From Thiopontia sp964647745 (GTDB lineage Bacteria; Pseudomonadota; Gammaproteobacteria; GCF-002020875): a DNA stretch of 16,044 bases. A model generated the notes under the pieces. It was not told the DNA's origin, made no database searches, and saw nothing but the letters and a program-made list of their open reading frames with translations. Each line of letters opens with the position of its first letter. The stretch's first letter is position 1. The stretch lies in the NCBI GenBank assembly GCA_964647745.1, contig CAZYJG010000030.1, forward strand, positions 1 to 16,044, written 5' to 3'. Made by a program: the position numbers and the translations under genes. Shown one piece after another: positions 1-5,763 of this stretch.

Positions 1-37
1 CGAACGGATCTCTTCCAGCGCAAAAAACAGTGACCAA

Positions 38-874
38 TCAGGTTGTGGTCAATCGCATGGAGAGGTCAATCGCCTGGATATGCTTGGTGAGCGCCCCGAT
101 TGAGATGTAATCCACCCCAGTTACTGCAATGGCCGGTAGCTGCTCCAGGGTCACATTTCCGGAGACCTCCAGCTTTGCCCTCTTCTCGGTAATGGCAACA
201 GCCTGCCCCATCTCCTCAATGGAGAAGTTGTCGAGCATGATGATATCGCTGCCGGCATCGAGTGCCTGTTGCAGCTCATCCAGTGACTCCACCTCCACCT
301 CGACCGGCTGTTGCGGATCGATCACCCGCGCTGCAGCCACGGCCGCACCGATGGAGCCACAGGCGGCGATATGGTTCTCCTTGATCAGAAAGGCGTCGTA
401 GAGCCCCATCCGATGGTTGGTGCCGCCCCCGCAGCTGACCGCATACTTCTGGGCCTCGCGCAGCCCCGGCAGGGTCTTGCGGGTGTCGAGAATCTTGGCA
501 CCACTCCCCTCGATCTCTCTGACATAGTGACGGGTCACCGTTGCGGTGGCAGAGAGGGTCTGCAGAAAGTTCATTGCCGTCCGCTCTGCGGTTAGCAGTG
601 CACGGGCCGGCCCCTCGATGGTGACCAGAATCTGGCCAGCCGGGATCTCTGACCCATCCTCTGCGCTCCACTGCAGGGTGATGGAGGGGGCCAGTTGGTG
701 AAAGCTCTCATCCACCCATGCCCTTCCACAGAGTACCATCGGTTCGCGGGTACGGATGGTTGCCCTTGCATGCTGCCCTGCCGGAATCAGCTCTGCAGTA
801 ATGTCACCGGATCGAATGTCCTCCTGCAGGGCCTGCGCAACAGAGTGGTGAATGGCTGAGTCAGGAGGGGTCAT
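38..874 (-). CDS. nadC: Quinolinate phosphoribosyltransferase (nicotinate-nucleotide pyrophosphorylase)
   Basis: Converts quinolinate and PRPP to nicotinate mononucleotide, CO2 and pyrophosphate, a cytoplasmic step of de novo NAD synthesis. From the ATG at 874 the protein is 278 aa, normal for the family. Visible family motifs are LDTRKTLPGLR (129-139), the GGGTNHRMGLYDAFLIKENH block (149-168), EVEVESLDEL (192-201) and the DIIMLDNFS strand (210-218); they carry the basic and acidic residues that bind quinolinate and PRPP. The frame is open to 913, but the extra 13 residues (NNRSPPPRNSRT) do not look like NadC, so 874 is preferred. That start overlaps the end of the upstream ATPase gene by 14 bp, with AGGA about 11 bases upstream, suggesting translational coupling. 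nadC next to type IV pilus genes is a known gammaproteobacterial arrangement, for example in Pseudomonas. The gene is complete and no oddities were seen. Confidence 0.97.
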   Translation of the reverse strand: MTPPDSAIHHSVAQALQEDIRSGDITAELIPAGQHARATIRTREPMVLCGRAWVDESFHQLAPSITLQWSAEDGSEIPAGQILVTIEGPARALLTAERTAMNFLQTLSATATVTRHYVREIEGSGAKILDTRKTLPGLREAQKYAVSCGGGTNHRMGLYDAFLIKENHIAACGSIGAAVAAARVIDPQQPVEVEVESLDELQQALDAGSDIIMLDNFSIEEMGQAVAITEKRAKLEVSGNVTLEQLPAIAVTGVDYISIGALTKHIQAIDLSMRLTTT

Positions 875-2357
875 GGTTCTGGAGTTCCTGGGGGGTGGTG
901 ATCTGTTGTTCAATCAGGGATTGTGCATGGTCGCTCATCGGGATCATGCCATCCTTGATGGCGTGGTTGCGGATCTCTCTGGCGGTCACTCCGGACGCAA
1001 TCAGTTCACGTGTTGTGGCGCCAATCCGCAGTAGCTCATAGATGGGGATTCTTCCATGGAACCCGCTCTGGTTACAATGGTGGCAGTGCCCCATTTTGAT
1101 GGGGATTCCGTTGCACCATCTGCAGATCTTGCGGACCAGGCGCTGGGAGATGATGCCGAGCAGGGTGTCTTTCAGCATGTAGGGCTCCATTCCCATTTCC
1201 AGCAGGCGGGTGACGGCACTGGCCGCATCCCCGGTGTGGAGGGTGCTGAGCACAAGATGGCCGGTATAGGCGCTCTGCAGGGCAATCTGCGCAGTCTCCT
1301 GATCCCGGATCTCCCCAATCAGGATCACATCCGGATCATGTCGCAGCACATGGCGGAGGTTTTTCGCAAAGGTATTCCCGGCCCGTTCATTGATTTCGAT
1401 CTGTCGCACATTCTCAATCCGGTACTCAACCGGATCCTCAATGCTGATGATGTTGAGGCCACTGTTGCGCAGTGCGTGCATGGCAGCATAAAGGGTGGTG
1501 GACTTGCCGGAACCGGTCGGCCCAGTGACCAGGATCAGACCACTCCGCTGTTTCAGCATCTTGCGGAACCCCAGCTCGTCGGCCTCGCGAAAGCCGATTC
1601 TGGAGAGGGTGCGCAGCCCTCGCTTGGGGTCAAGAATCCGGATCACCACATTCTCCCCCTCAAGGACCGGTATGGTGGAGATTCGGAGATCCACCTTTCT
1701 CCCCTCAATCGAGAGGTGGTGTGCCCCGTCCTGAGGGAGGCGGTGCTCGGCGATATCCATGTTGCCGAGAATCTTGATCCGGCTGACAACAGCCGGGTAG
1801 TGTCTGGGGTCAATCTGGTGTGCCAACTGGATGAAGCCGTCAATCCGGTAGTTGATCTCCACGGTTGAGCGGGAGGGCTGGAGATGAATATCGGAGGCAC
1901 GCTGCTCGATCGCCTCACGAATCATGGTCTCAACCAGTGTCACGACGCGCTCACCATCCACCCTCCGGGTGGCCTCTTCTGTTGGGGGGGAGTGGTCAAC
2001 CGTGAGTTGGTGGGGGCTCTGAACCGGCAGAAAGAGGTGGATTCCCGTTGCATGGGCCCCAACGTTGTATAGATGGTGGCCCGCACGGTCTTGTTGATGG
2101 TATTCGGCTGTCGAGTTCAGGGTACGGTTGTCGGAAAAGTTGAGCAGAAATGGGAAGGGGGTGCGTTCGGGGAGCGGCTGGTGGTGGTAGAGGTGACTGA
2201 TCTGCTGAAAGCCGAGCTCTTCGATTGTGGCAGAGGATGCATCCTTGTAGTGGACCGACTGTGAATCTGCATCAATTTTTTCCAGCTGCCCGCTGATGGT
2301 CTCACCACTCAGCAATTTGCATGAGAAGGGGCTGCTGTGGGAGGGGGGGTTAATCAT
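861..2357 (-). CDS. GspE/PilB-family type IV pilus / type II secretion ATPase with divergent N-terminus
   Basis: A cytoplasmic hexameric motor ATPase of the PilB/GspE class, which would power pilin or pseudopilin assembly. It is 498 aa from the ATG at 2357, chosen because GGAG lies five bases upstream. The family signature RASDIH is at 153-158, Walker A GPTGSGKST at 279-287, the Asp box ISIEDPVEYR at 304-313, Walker B DPDVILIGEIRD at 341-352 and the His-box region around GHLVLSTLHT at 366-375. A zinc tetracysteine follows (C412, C415, C425, C428); only nine residues separate the two CxxC pairs, which is short. Residues 1-125 do not resemble the usual MshEN/GSPII_E N-terminal domain. The N-terminal 60 residues look like a small beta-rich fold and are followed by a low-complexity, His- and Pro-containing stretch. 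It overlaps the pilin-like gene upstream by 8 bp and nadC downstream by 14 bp. The class is secure; whether it drives extension, secretion or something else is not. Confidence 0.93.
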   Translation of the reverse strand: MINPPSHSSPFSCKLLSGETISGQLEKIDADSQSVHYKDASSATIEELGFQQISHLYHHQPLPERTPFPFLLNFSDNRTLNSTAEYHQQDRAGHHLYNVGAHATGIHLFLPVQSPHQLTVDHSPPTEEATRRVDGERVVTLVETMIREAIEQRASDIHLQPSRSTVEINYRIDGFIQLAHQIDPRHYPAVVSRIKILGNMDIAEHRLPQDGAHHLSIEGRKVDLRISTIPVLEGENVVIRILDPKRGLRTLSRIGFREADELGFRKMLKQRSGLILVTGPTGSGKSTTLYAAMHALRNSGLNIISIEDPVEYRIENVRQIEINERAGNTFAKNLRHVLRHDPDVILIGEIRDQETAQIALQSAYTGHLVLSTLHTGDAASAVTRLLEMGMEPYMLKDTLLGIISQRLVRKICRWCNGIPIKMGHCHHCNQSGFHGRIPIYELLRIGATTRELIASGVTAREIRNHAIKDGMIPMSDHAQSLIEQQITTPQELQNHDPS

Positions 2358-2754
2358 TGTGGCTCCACCCCTCAATGGATGGGGGAGATCCCAGTGGCCC
2401 GGAGAGCTGGGCCGTGATCTCCTGGCGTGCCCCGGATTCGGGATGGATCCCCTCACTGGTTACGCTGTAGAGCCCATCGGATAGAGTCACTGTTGCGCTG
2501 TATCGACTCTGTCCCAGGGTGCCCGTAATCGATGTGGCAACCTGGTTGTTGGCATGGTTGCTGATCGCCTGCCCCACGCCCGCCTCTGCGGCATGGAATG
2601 CGACGCTCCCATAACGAAAATTGGATGCCATCTTCTCCTCCAGTTGTGCAGCCTGCATCGCTCCAAGGCCCAGCAGGCTCATCAGAGTCAACAGCAGCAG
2701 GCTGACCACCAGTGTGCCTCCTCGCTGCCGGTTGTTGATTAACGGATGGTTCAA
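2350..2754 (-). CDS. PilX-like minor pilin (type IV pilus assembly)
   Basis: A probable PilX-family minor pilin, inserted in the inner membrane and able to enter the pilus tip or pseudopilus. The N-terminal part shows the PilX pattern: a short basic leader with QRGG (residues 9-12), a hydrophobic helix TLVVSLLLLTLMSLLGLGAM, then QLEEKMASNFR and a FHAAEAG block, which in this family follow the helix. It is 134 aa, against about 150-200 for typical PilX, so the globular part is small. No ATG fits. The frame is open to 3042, but the upstream part is the antisense of cobU and looks non-coding. The TTG at 2754 gives LNHPLINNRQRGG, a sensible leader, with GAGG about 15 bases upstream, which is long. 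The stop overlaps the ATPase start by 8 bp. No pilV, pilW or pilY1 is adjacent, so it is an orphan minor pilin within this window. The start is uncertain; the family is fairly sure. Confidence 0.82.
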   Translation of the reverse strand: MNHPLINNRQRGGTLVVSLLLLTLMSLLGLGAMQAAQLEEKMASNFRYGSVAFHAAEAGVGQAISNHANNQVATSITGTLGQSRYSATVTLSDGLYSVTSEGIHPESGARQEITAQLSGPLGSPPSIEGWSHND

Positions 2755-2762
2755 AACTGGGT

Positions 2763-2768
2763 TATGAT
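2763..2768 (+). promoter_or_regulatory. Possible -10 box for cobUTS in the divergent pilin/cobU gap
   Basis: TATGAT matches the sigma-70 -10 consensus at five of six positions and lies 39 bases before the preferred cobU start. No convincing -35 is seen at 16-18 bp; the nearest TTGATT (2735-2740) is 22 bp away. On the other strand, TAGAAT (2792-2787) could serve the pilin gene. Any pair of promoters for the two operons must share roughly 60 bp. This is inference from short matches only. Confidence 0.25.
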
Positions 2769-2807
2769 TCCTCGGATGAAAAATCCATTCTACTGCAAGA
2801 GTTGCCG

Positions 2808-3326
2808 GTGCGAGAACTGATTCTGGGCGGTGTTCGCTCGGGCAAGAGCAGCTATGCGGAGCGAGTGGCAGAGGAGAGCGGCCAGGAGCTTCTCTATCTG
2901 GCAACTGCCACTGCAGGTGACAGTGAGATGGAGGCGAGGATTCGTCACCATCAGCAGAGCCGATCCCACGGCTGGGGGCTGGTTGAGGAGCCACTCCATC
3001 TGGCCGATGTACTGCAGCGTGAGGCGCGAGAGGGGCAGACAATTCTGGTGGAGTGCCTGACGCTCTGGCTCACCAATCTGCTGATGCAGGAGGATGAGGC
3101 GCTGTTGATGGCAGAACAGGAGTCGCTTGTTGAGCTGCTGCCGACCCTTCCGGGCACCACGCTCCTGGTGGGAAATGAGACTGGGATGGGGGTGGTACCG
3201 ATGGATGCAGTGAGCCGCAGATATTGTGATGAGGCAGGGCGGCTTCATCAGCGGCTGGCGACCCTGTGTGAGCGGGTCACACTGGTGGTTGCCGGCCTGC
3301 CACAGAGACTGAAGGAGTTGTCATGA
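2808..3326 (+). CDS. cobU: Adenosylcobinamide kinase / adenosylcobinamide-phosphate guanylyltransferase
   Basis: A bifunctional cytoplasmic enzyme that phosphorylates adenosylcobinamide and then adds GMP to give adenosylcobinamide-GDP, activating the lower arm for base attachment. It is 172 aa from the GTG at 2808, close to the usual length of about 180. Residues 7-14, GGVRSGKS, form the P-loop. RIRHHQQSR (44-52) holds the histidine pair where the guanylylated His sits (His46 in Salmonella). VECLTLWLTN (81-90) and GNETGMGVVPMD (122-133) are further CobU signatures. A TTG at 2802 in the same frame would add two residues. The GTG is preferred because AAGAG at 2797-2801 is six bases before it and because the protein then begins MRELILGG, as CobU proteins do. 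It is the first gene of cobUTS and overlaps cobT by 4 bp (ATGA). Confidence 0.96.
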   Translation: MRELILGGVRSGKSSYAERVAEESGQELLYLATATAGDSEMEARIRHHQQSRSHGWGLVEEPLHLADVLQREAREGQTILVECLTLWLTNLLMQEDEALLMAEQESLVELLPTLPGTTLLVGNETGMGVVPMDAVSRRYCDEAGRLHQRLATLCERVTLVVAGLPQRLKELS

Positions 3327-4372
3327 GTGACCGATGGTGGGAATCCCCGGTTCATCCAATCGACCGGCAGATGATCGAAGAGGCGACTGGACGGCAGGCA
3401 CAGCTGACCAAGCCGCCCGGTTCGCTGGGACGTCTGGAGGAGCTGGCGATTCGGCTCTCTGCAATGCAGCGGCAGTTGAGGCCAGCGATCAAGAGCCCCT
3501 TTGTCACGGTCTTTGCCGCCGATCATGGTGTGGCGGAGATGGGGGTCTCGGCCTTTCCGCAGGAGGTCACGGCAGAGATGGTGCGCAACTTCTCGCGCGG
3601 GGGGGCTGCAATTACGGTTCTGGCCAGCCATCTGGGTGCAATGCTGGAGGTGGTCAATGTGGGAACCCTGCACCCGGTCGAGCCACTGGAGCGGGTTGTC
3701 GATGCCCGTATCGCAGCGGGTACCAGAAACTTTGTCTCTGCCGCCGCAATGGATGGGGAGGAGTTTGAGCTGGCACTGGCAGCCGGAAGGGGTGCTGTGG
3801 AGCGGGCCCTTGAGCAGGGTGCAGACCTCTATATTGGTGGTGAGATGGGGATTGCCAACACTACAGCTGCAGCTGCGGTTGCCGCAGCACTGCTGGGTGA
3901 GCGCGGGGAGGCGGTGGCCGGCGCGGGAACCGGACTCAATGCAGAGGGGGTCTCCCGGAAAGGGGGGGTTATCCAACAGGCACTCGACTTTCATCACCCC
4001 TTCCTGAGATCCCCCATCGAGGTGCTGCGCAGGCTGGGTGGATTTGAGATCGTTGCACTGGTCGGTGCCTACATCAGGGGTGGTCAGCAGGGGTTGCCTC
4101 TGCTGGTGGATGGATTTATTGCCTCGGTTGCTGCCCTGGCAGCGGTTCGCATCAATCCCGATCTGCAGGAGTGGCTTCTCTTCTCCCACTGCTCTGCAGA
4201 GCAGGGACACGCTGCAGTCCTCGACTCTCTGGGTGCAGAGCCCCTGCTCGATTTGGGGATGCGTCTTGGGGAGGCGAGTGGCGCTGCAGTTGCCGTTCCC
4301 CTGTTGCAGCAGGCCTGTCTGCTGCATGGAGAGATGGCAACCTTTGCCGAGGCCGGGGTCTCCGAGGGGTAG
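3323..4372 (+). CDS. cobT: Nicotinate-nucleotide--dimethylbenzimidazole phosphoribosyltransferase
   Basis: Transfers the phosphoribosyl group of nicotinate mononucleotide to the lower-ligand base (typically 5,6-dimethylbenzimidazole) to give alpha-ribazole 5'-phosphate. At 349 aa it is full length. Visible signatures are the N-terminal LTKPPGSLGRLEELA, FAADHGVAEMGVSAFP (about 64-79), GGEMGIANTTAAAAV and the C-terminal GMRLGEASGAA. In that last motif the glutamate is residue 317, the same number as the catalytic Glu317 of the Salmonella enzyme. It starts inside the cobU stop codon (4-bp overlap) and ends seven bases before cobS, so the three genes are almost certainly one transcript. The substrate is shared chemically with NAD synthesis, and nadC lies a few kilobases away on the other strand; no direct regulatory link is visible. 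Confidence 0.98.
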   Translation: MSDRWWESPVHPIDRQMIEEATGRQAQLTKPPGSLGRLEELAIRLSAMQRQLRPAIKSPFVTVFAADHGVAEMGVSAFPQEVTAEMVRNFSRGGAAITVLASHLGAMLEVVNVGTLHPVEPLERVVDARIAAGTRNFVSAAAMDGEEFELALAAGRGAVERALEQGADLYIGGEMGIANTTAAAAVAAALLGERGEAVAGAGTGLNAEGVSRKGGVIQQALDFHHPFLRSPIEVLRRLGGFEIVALVGAYIRGGQQGLPLLVDGFIASVAALAAVRINPDLQEWLLFSHCSAEQGHAAVLDSLGAEPLLDLGMRLGEASGAAVAVPLLQQACLLHGEMATFAEAGVSEG

Positions 4373-4379
4373 CCAGCAG

Positions 4380-5111
4380 ATGGTCCACTCCCTGGTGATC
4401 GCCTTTCAGTTGCTGACCCGGATTCCATTCCCGGTCAGGGTAGAGCGGAACGCAGGGAATCTGGGCTACTCCATCCTCTTCTATCCCATTGTCGGGGCAG
4501 CCATTGGTGCCCTGTTGCTGCTCCTCTCACAACCATCTCTCGGGCTCCCTCCACTGCTGCAGGGGGCGTTGGTGCTGACTGCCTGGGTTGCAGTGACTGG
4601 CGGACTCCATCTGGATGGACTGGCGGATAGCACCGATGGCTGGGTTGGGGGGATGGGTGACCGGGAACGGATGCTGGAGATCATGAAGGATCCCCGGTCA
4701 GGTCCGATGGGTGTGGTTGCAATTGTCCTGATTCTGCTGCTCAAGTGGAGTGCAGTTACAGCACTGATTGAGATGGGTCACTGGGCGCTGCTGCTCTGGC
4801 CCCCAGTGCTGGCGAGGACGCTGTTGATTGGGCTGTTTCAGAGCACCAACTACCTGCGTGCCGGGGGGATGGGTGAGGGGTTGCTGGAGCGGGTTCCATC
4901 CTGGGCCGCTGTGGTGGTACAGCTGTCGGTTTTTGTGGCTGCCGCTCTTCTCGGGGTTCACTGGACTCTGCTACTGACCGTGGTTATGGCGGCACTGCTG
5001 TTTCGCTGGGTGGTGGTCCATCAATTGGGGGGCATCACCGGGGATATTGCCGGGGCAATGGTGGAGAAGATGGAGACGCTGCTGCTGTTATTGCTGGTTA
5101 TTGCTGGTTGA
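4380..5111 (+). CDS. cobS: Adenosylcobinamide-GDP ribazoletransferase (cobalamin-5'-phosphate synthase)
   Basis: A polytopic inner-membrane enzyme that joins adenosylcobinamide-GDP to alpha-ribazole(-phosphate), the last assembly step of cobalamin. From the ATG at 4380 it is 243 aa, close to the usual length of about 250. Motifs are FQLLTRIPFP (9-18), the metal-binding GGLHLDGLADSTDGW (74-88), MKDPRSGPMGV (102-111) and GGITGDIAGAMVE (217-229). Hydrophobic stretches fit about six membrane segments. The frame is open back to 4038 inside cobT, but that part is a shadow; the start is set by homology and by lying seven bases after the cobT stop. There is a GAGG about 13 bases upstream. The last codons contain a 10-bp tandem duplication (5088-5107), and a mobile-element-like repeat begins one base after the stop. 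Confidence 0.96.
   Translation: MVHSLVIAFQLLTRIPFPVRVERNAGNLGYSILFYPIVGAAIGALLLLLSQPSLGLPPLLQGALVLTAWVAVTGGLHLDGLADSTDGWVGGMGDRERMLEIMKDPRSGPMGVVAIVLILLLKWSAVTALIEMGHWALLLWPPVLARTLLIGLFQSTNYLRAGGMGEGLLERVPSWAAVVVQLSVFVAAALLGVHWTLLLTVVMAALLFRWVVVHQLGGITGDIAGAMVEKMETLLLLLLVIAG
5088..5107 (+). repeat. 10-bp tandem duplication at the 3' end of cobS
   Basis: TTATTGCTGG occurs twice in a row (5088-5097, 5098-5107), inside the last codons of cobS. The unit is not a multiple of three, so adding or losing one copy changes the frame and the C-terminus. With one copy the frame would run on into the adjacent repeat element. Confidence 0.8.
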
Positions 5112-5112
5112 G

Positions 5113-5267
5113 GTATTTGCAAAACTCGTCATCAGCAATTCTCATTTTTGCAGTTCTCCAAAGAAAGTCGTCATCCCCGCGTAGGCGGGAAACGTAGTAA
5201 CGCCAAGGGCGGTCATCCAGAAAACAGATGGCTAACATCAGTTTATTCCAAGGAGTTTTGCAAATAC
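5113..5267. mobile_element. MITE-like 155-bp element with perfect 15-bp terminal inverted repeats
   Basis: The left end GTATTTGCAAAACTC (5113-5127) is the exact reverse complement of the right end GAGTTTTGCAAATAC (5253-5267). Both ends read inward from a TA dinucleotide, so a 12-bp inverted repeat starting TTTGCAAAAC flanked by duplicated TA is equally possible; TA duplication is typical of IS630/mariner transposition. The inside holds no convincing gene but has two short hairpins: CCCGC/GCGGG (5176-5180, 5185-5189) and CGCC/GGCG (5201-5204, 5208-5211). GTCATCC is repeated at 5170-5176 and 5212-5218. The GTCATCCCCGCGTAGGCGGGA string resembles the GTCATTCCCGC...GCGGGAAT repeats scattered through many beta- and gammaproteobacterial genomes. 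The element starts one base after the cobS stop. Confidence 0.7.
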
Positions 5268-5284
5268 ACCTTCCGTTCAGAAAT

Positions 5285-5319
5285 AAAAAAGCGCCTGTCA
5301 TCGATAAGATGTCAGGCGC
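5285..5319 (-). terminator. Rho-independent terminator of the small-ORF unit (possibly also cobQ)
   Basis: Read on the minus strand, a stem of GCGCCTG pairing with CAGGCGC is extended by CATC/GATG past one mismatch, with a five-base loop (5319-5291). It is followed directly by TTTTTT (5290-5285). This is a textbook intrinsic terminator for leftward transcription. The plus strand has no T-tract after the stem, so it would not end cobS transcripts. Leftward transcripts reaching it come from the two small ORFs and perhaps from cobQ. Confidence 0.88.
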
Positions 5320-5323
5320 CTGC

Positions 5324-5357
5324 GTGGTTGGGGCAAATTGCCAGGCTATCCAACCAC
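5324..5357 (-). other. Hairpin with nested palindrome just upstream of the terminator
   Basis: GTGGTTGG (5324-5331) and CCAACCAC (5350-5357) are perfect inverted repeats. Between them lies GGCAAATTGCC (5332-5342), itself almost entirely self-complementary. With the terminator at 5285-5319 this makes two consecutive hairpins at the 3' end of the leftward transcript. The region could stabilise the mRNA end or be part of a small RNA; it codes for nothing recognisable. Confidence 0.5.
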
Positions 5358-5382
5358 AATCCTCACCAAGAAAAGAGGTTGT

Positions 5383-5535
5383 TCATGGGGCGCAGAATAG
5401 TGAGGCCAGTGACCAGGGCTCTCTCTTGGTCTCCTGACTCTTTGCTCGCTTCTCCTGCTGCGTCCTTGTTCTCTGGATAATACGGTTGGCACGCTGCTGT
5501 TGTTCTGCCGGAGCTCTTTTGGAGGAGGAGATCAC
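5383..5535 (-). CDS. Small basic, Gln/Arg-rich hypothetical protein (50 aa)
   Basis: Not recognised. A GTG at 5535 starts 50 codons ending with TGA at 5383. The start has a very good ribosome site, GGGAGG (5546-5541), five bases upstream, and lies one base after the stop of the 42-aa ORF, so the two are probably translated together. The product is hydrophilic and strongly basic from residue 6 to 39 (RANRIIQRTRTQQEKRAKSQ), probably helical, and ends in a short less polar tail, PWSLASLFCAP, with one cysteine. It has no signal peptide and no domain I can name. The charge would suit binding to nucleic acid or acidic lipid, but that is a guess. The hairpins and terminator follow about 25 bases downstream. 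It is supported by the ribosome site and context, not by homology. Confidence 0.5.
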   Translation of the reverse strand: MISSSKRAPAEQQQRANRIIQRTRTQQEKRAKSQETKREPWSLASLFCAP

Positions 5536-5536
5536 G

Positions 5537-5665
5537 CTAGCCTCCCGCAATGGTCGAAATCACGGAGATCACAACCCAGCCAAACAGGCCTGCCTCGACC
5601 AGAATGACCGCAGTGGTTGTCCCAACATCAGGGAGCCATTTCTCGTTTTTTGTTAAATCCAACAT
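5537..5665 (-). CDS. Small single-span membrane protein, hypothetical (42 aa)
   Basis: Not recognised. An ATG at 5665 opens 42 codons ending TAG at 5537. The product starts with a polar MLDLTKNEKWLPDVG segment and continues as one hydrophobic helix (about residues 17-40, VGTTTAVILVEAGLFGWVVI then SVISTIAGG). It would be a single-pass inner-membrane microprotein with the N-terminus probably in the cytoplasm. A weak TAGG lies about seven bases before the ATG. The stop overlaps the ribosome-site region of the next small ORF, and both end at a strong terminator. The upstream gap to cobQ is 98 bp and contains a palindrome. No histidine or cysteine metal motif is present, so it is not a CbtB-type cobalt transporter. 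It may accompany a larger membrane complex; the partner is unknown. Confidence 0.55.
   Translation of the reverse strand: MLDLTKNEKWLPDVGTTTAVILVEAGLFGWVVISVISTIAGG
5541..5546 (-). promoter_or_regulatory. Strong Shine-Dalgarno for the 50-aa small ORF
   Basis: GGGAGG on the minus strand ends five bases before the GTG at 5535 and overlaps the last codons and stop region of the upstream 42-aa ORF. It is one of the best ribosome sites in the window and the main reason to regard this short GTG-started frame as translated. Confidence 0.6.
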
Positions 5666-5726
5666 AACCGTACCTATCCACAATAGAGGGATGTCCCATA
5701 CTGACGGGTTATGTTTAGATTGTCTC

Positions 5727-5742
5727 TACGTAGAACTACGTA
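5727..5742. promoter_or_regulatory. Perfect 16-bp palindrome, candidate operator
   Basis: TACGTAG-AA-CTACGTA is a perfect inverted repeat with a two-base centre, between the cobQ stop (5764) and the small ORFs. A minus-strand TATAAA (5750-5745) sits directly beside it, so if that is a -10 box the palindrome covers the transcription start, where a dimeric repressor would bind. No matching -35 is clear. The binding protein is unknown. Confidence 0.45.
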
Positions 5743-5763
5743 TTTTTATAGGAAATCAGCCTG

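Noticed and set aside
1056..1868. 270-codon plus-strand ORF opposite the pilus ATPase
   Set aside because: It is the antisense of the Walker-motif region of a clear ATPase, with no recognisable domain.
2755..3042. N-terminal 96 codons of the long open pilin frame
   Set aside because: They are antisense to the P-loop region of cobU and are Pro/Ser/His-rich with no leader. The class III-type leader and helix begin after the TTG at 2754.
3248..4327. 359-codon minus-strand ORF inside cobT
   Set aside because: It is fully antisense to cobT, which has all catalytic motifs; the product is Cys/His/Gln-rich and of low quality, as expected for a high-GC shadow frame.
5098..5301. 67-codon minus-strand ORF across the MITE-like element
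   Set aside because: It reads through the inverted repeats and hairpins; such repeats routinely produce spurious short proteins. There is no ribosome site, and it lies largely downstream of the terminator.
5429..5440. B12-box-like string AGTCAGGAGACC on the minus strand, suggesting a cobalamin riboswitch
   Set aside because: The rest of the riboswitch (GCCACTG element, the GGGAA core and the conserved CCCCGCAACTGTA-like segment) is absent. The string lies inside the 50-aa ORF and points away from every cobalamin gene.
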